A stretch of 22,374 nucleotides of DNA, taken from the IMG/VR virus record IMGVR_UViG_3300017768_002643, positions 1 through 22,374 of that record. One strand, given 5' to 3'. Source of the DNA: a virus. The notes under the pieces are model-generated. The model worked only from the letters and a program-made list of their open reading frames with translations. It had not been told where the DNA came from and did no database searches. Both the position numbers and the translations under genes were made by a program. Shown one piece after another: positions 22,300 to 22,374 of the stretch (positions are counted from its first letter, which is position 1; every line of letters begins with the position of its first letter).

Positions 22300-22374
22300 A
22301 TGCCCATAGTAGAATTTTCAAATTTAAACAAATACGGAAATGTAAGAACCCGTAGATTCTGGAGAGAAAGCTCC
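22300..22374 (+). CDS. Gene cut by the right edge, first 25 codons
   Basis: An open frame starts at the ATG after promoter P4 and runs off the window. It begins 'MPIVEFSNLNKYGNV' and continues with an arginine-rich stretch ending 'FWRESS'. No family is recognised from 25 residues. Its own promoter and the shared leader show that it starts a new transcription unit. Confidence 0.7.
   Translation, partial: MPIVEFSNLNKYGNVRTRRFWRESS

Overview
The window is a piece of a T4-like (myovirus-type) phage genome whose host is probably a marine or aquatic member of the Bacteroidota (Flavobacteriia-like). The phage assignment rests on a clamp-loader pair of the gp44/gp62 type, an ATP-dependent DNA ligase, a RecA-fold ATPase, a PD-(D/E)XK nuclease, an Hsp20 gene and several 2OG-Fe(II) oxygenases, all on one strand with genes abutting or overlapping by a few bases. 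The host inference rests on two things seen in the sequence. Almost no start codon has a Shine-Dalgarno motif; starts follow A/T-rich stretches. Four or five sites share a promoter layout of the Bacteroidota primary-sigma type (TTTG-like box, 20 bases, TAnnTT box). The DNA is AT-rich throughout and no gene points left.

Layout. 1-2543: chaperone block, with the end of an Hsp20 gene, a promoter, a small unknown gene, groES and groEL. 2566-5096: replication block with gp44, an 83-residue unknown, gp62, a small unknown and a DUF1599 protein. 5097-6422: a four-gene cassette of APS-kinase-like protein, HAD phosphatase, HxGH nucleotidyltransferase and DUF2061 membrane protein. 6422-7609: a RecB/Cas4-like Fe-S nuclease and a small possible ribbon-helix-helix protein. 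7624-16746: a nine-kilobase glycan block with two GT-B and two GT-A glycosyltransferases, a methyltransferase/GT-A fusion, a second methyltransferase, an NAD-dependent epimerase, a 2OG-Fe(II) oxygenase, a shortened nucleotide-sugar dehydrogenase and one unknown. 16747-17034: a 45-residue gene between two copies of the promoter repeat. 17035-22182: RadA-like ATPase, DNA ligase, small unknown, zinc-finger protein, HNH-like protein, small basic protein, exported lysozyme/transglycosylase-like protein and two more 2OG-Fe(II) oxygenases. A fourth promoter copy then drives a gene that runs off the right end.

How the parts may work together. The chaperones would fold phage proteins. The clamp loader, ligase, ATPase and nuclease serve replication and recombination. 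The glycan block, with the sugar-nucleotide and sulfate-activation-like cassette, could build and decorate a polysaccharide or glycosylate virions or DNA; the sequence alone does not say which. The strongest leads are the repeated promoter and leader module, the phage-encoded Hsp20-GroES-GroEL set, and the kinase/phosphatase/nucleotidyltransferase/DUF2061 cassette beside the glycan block.
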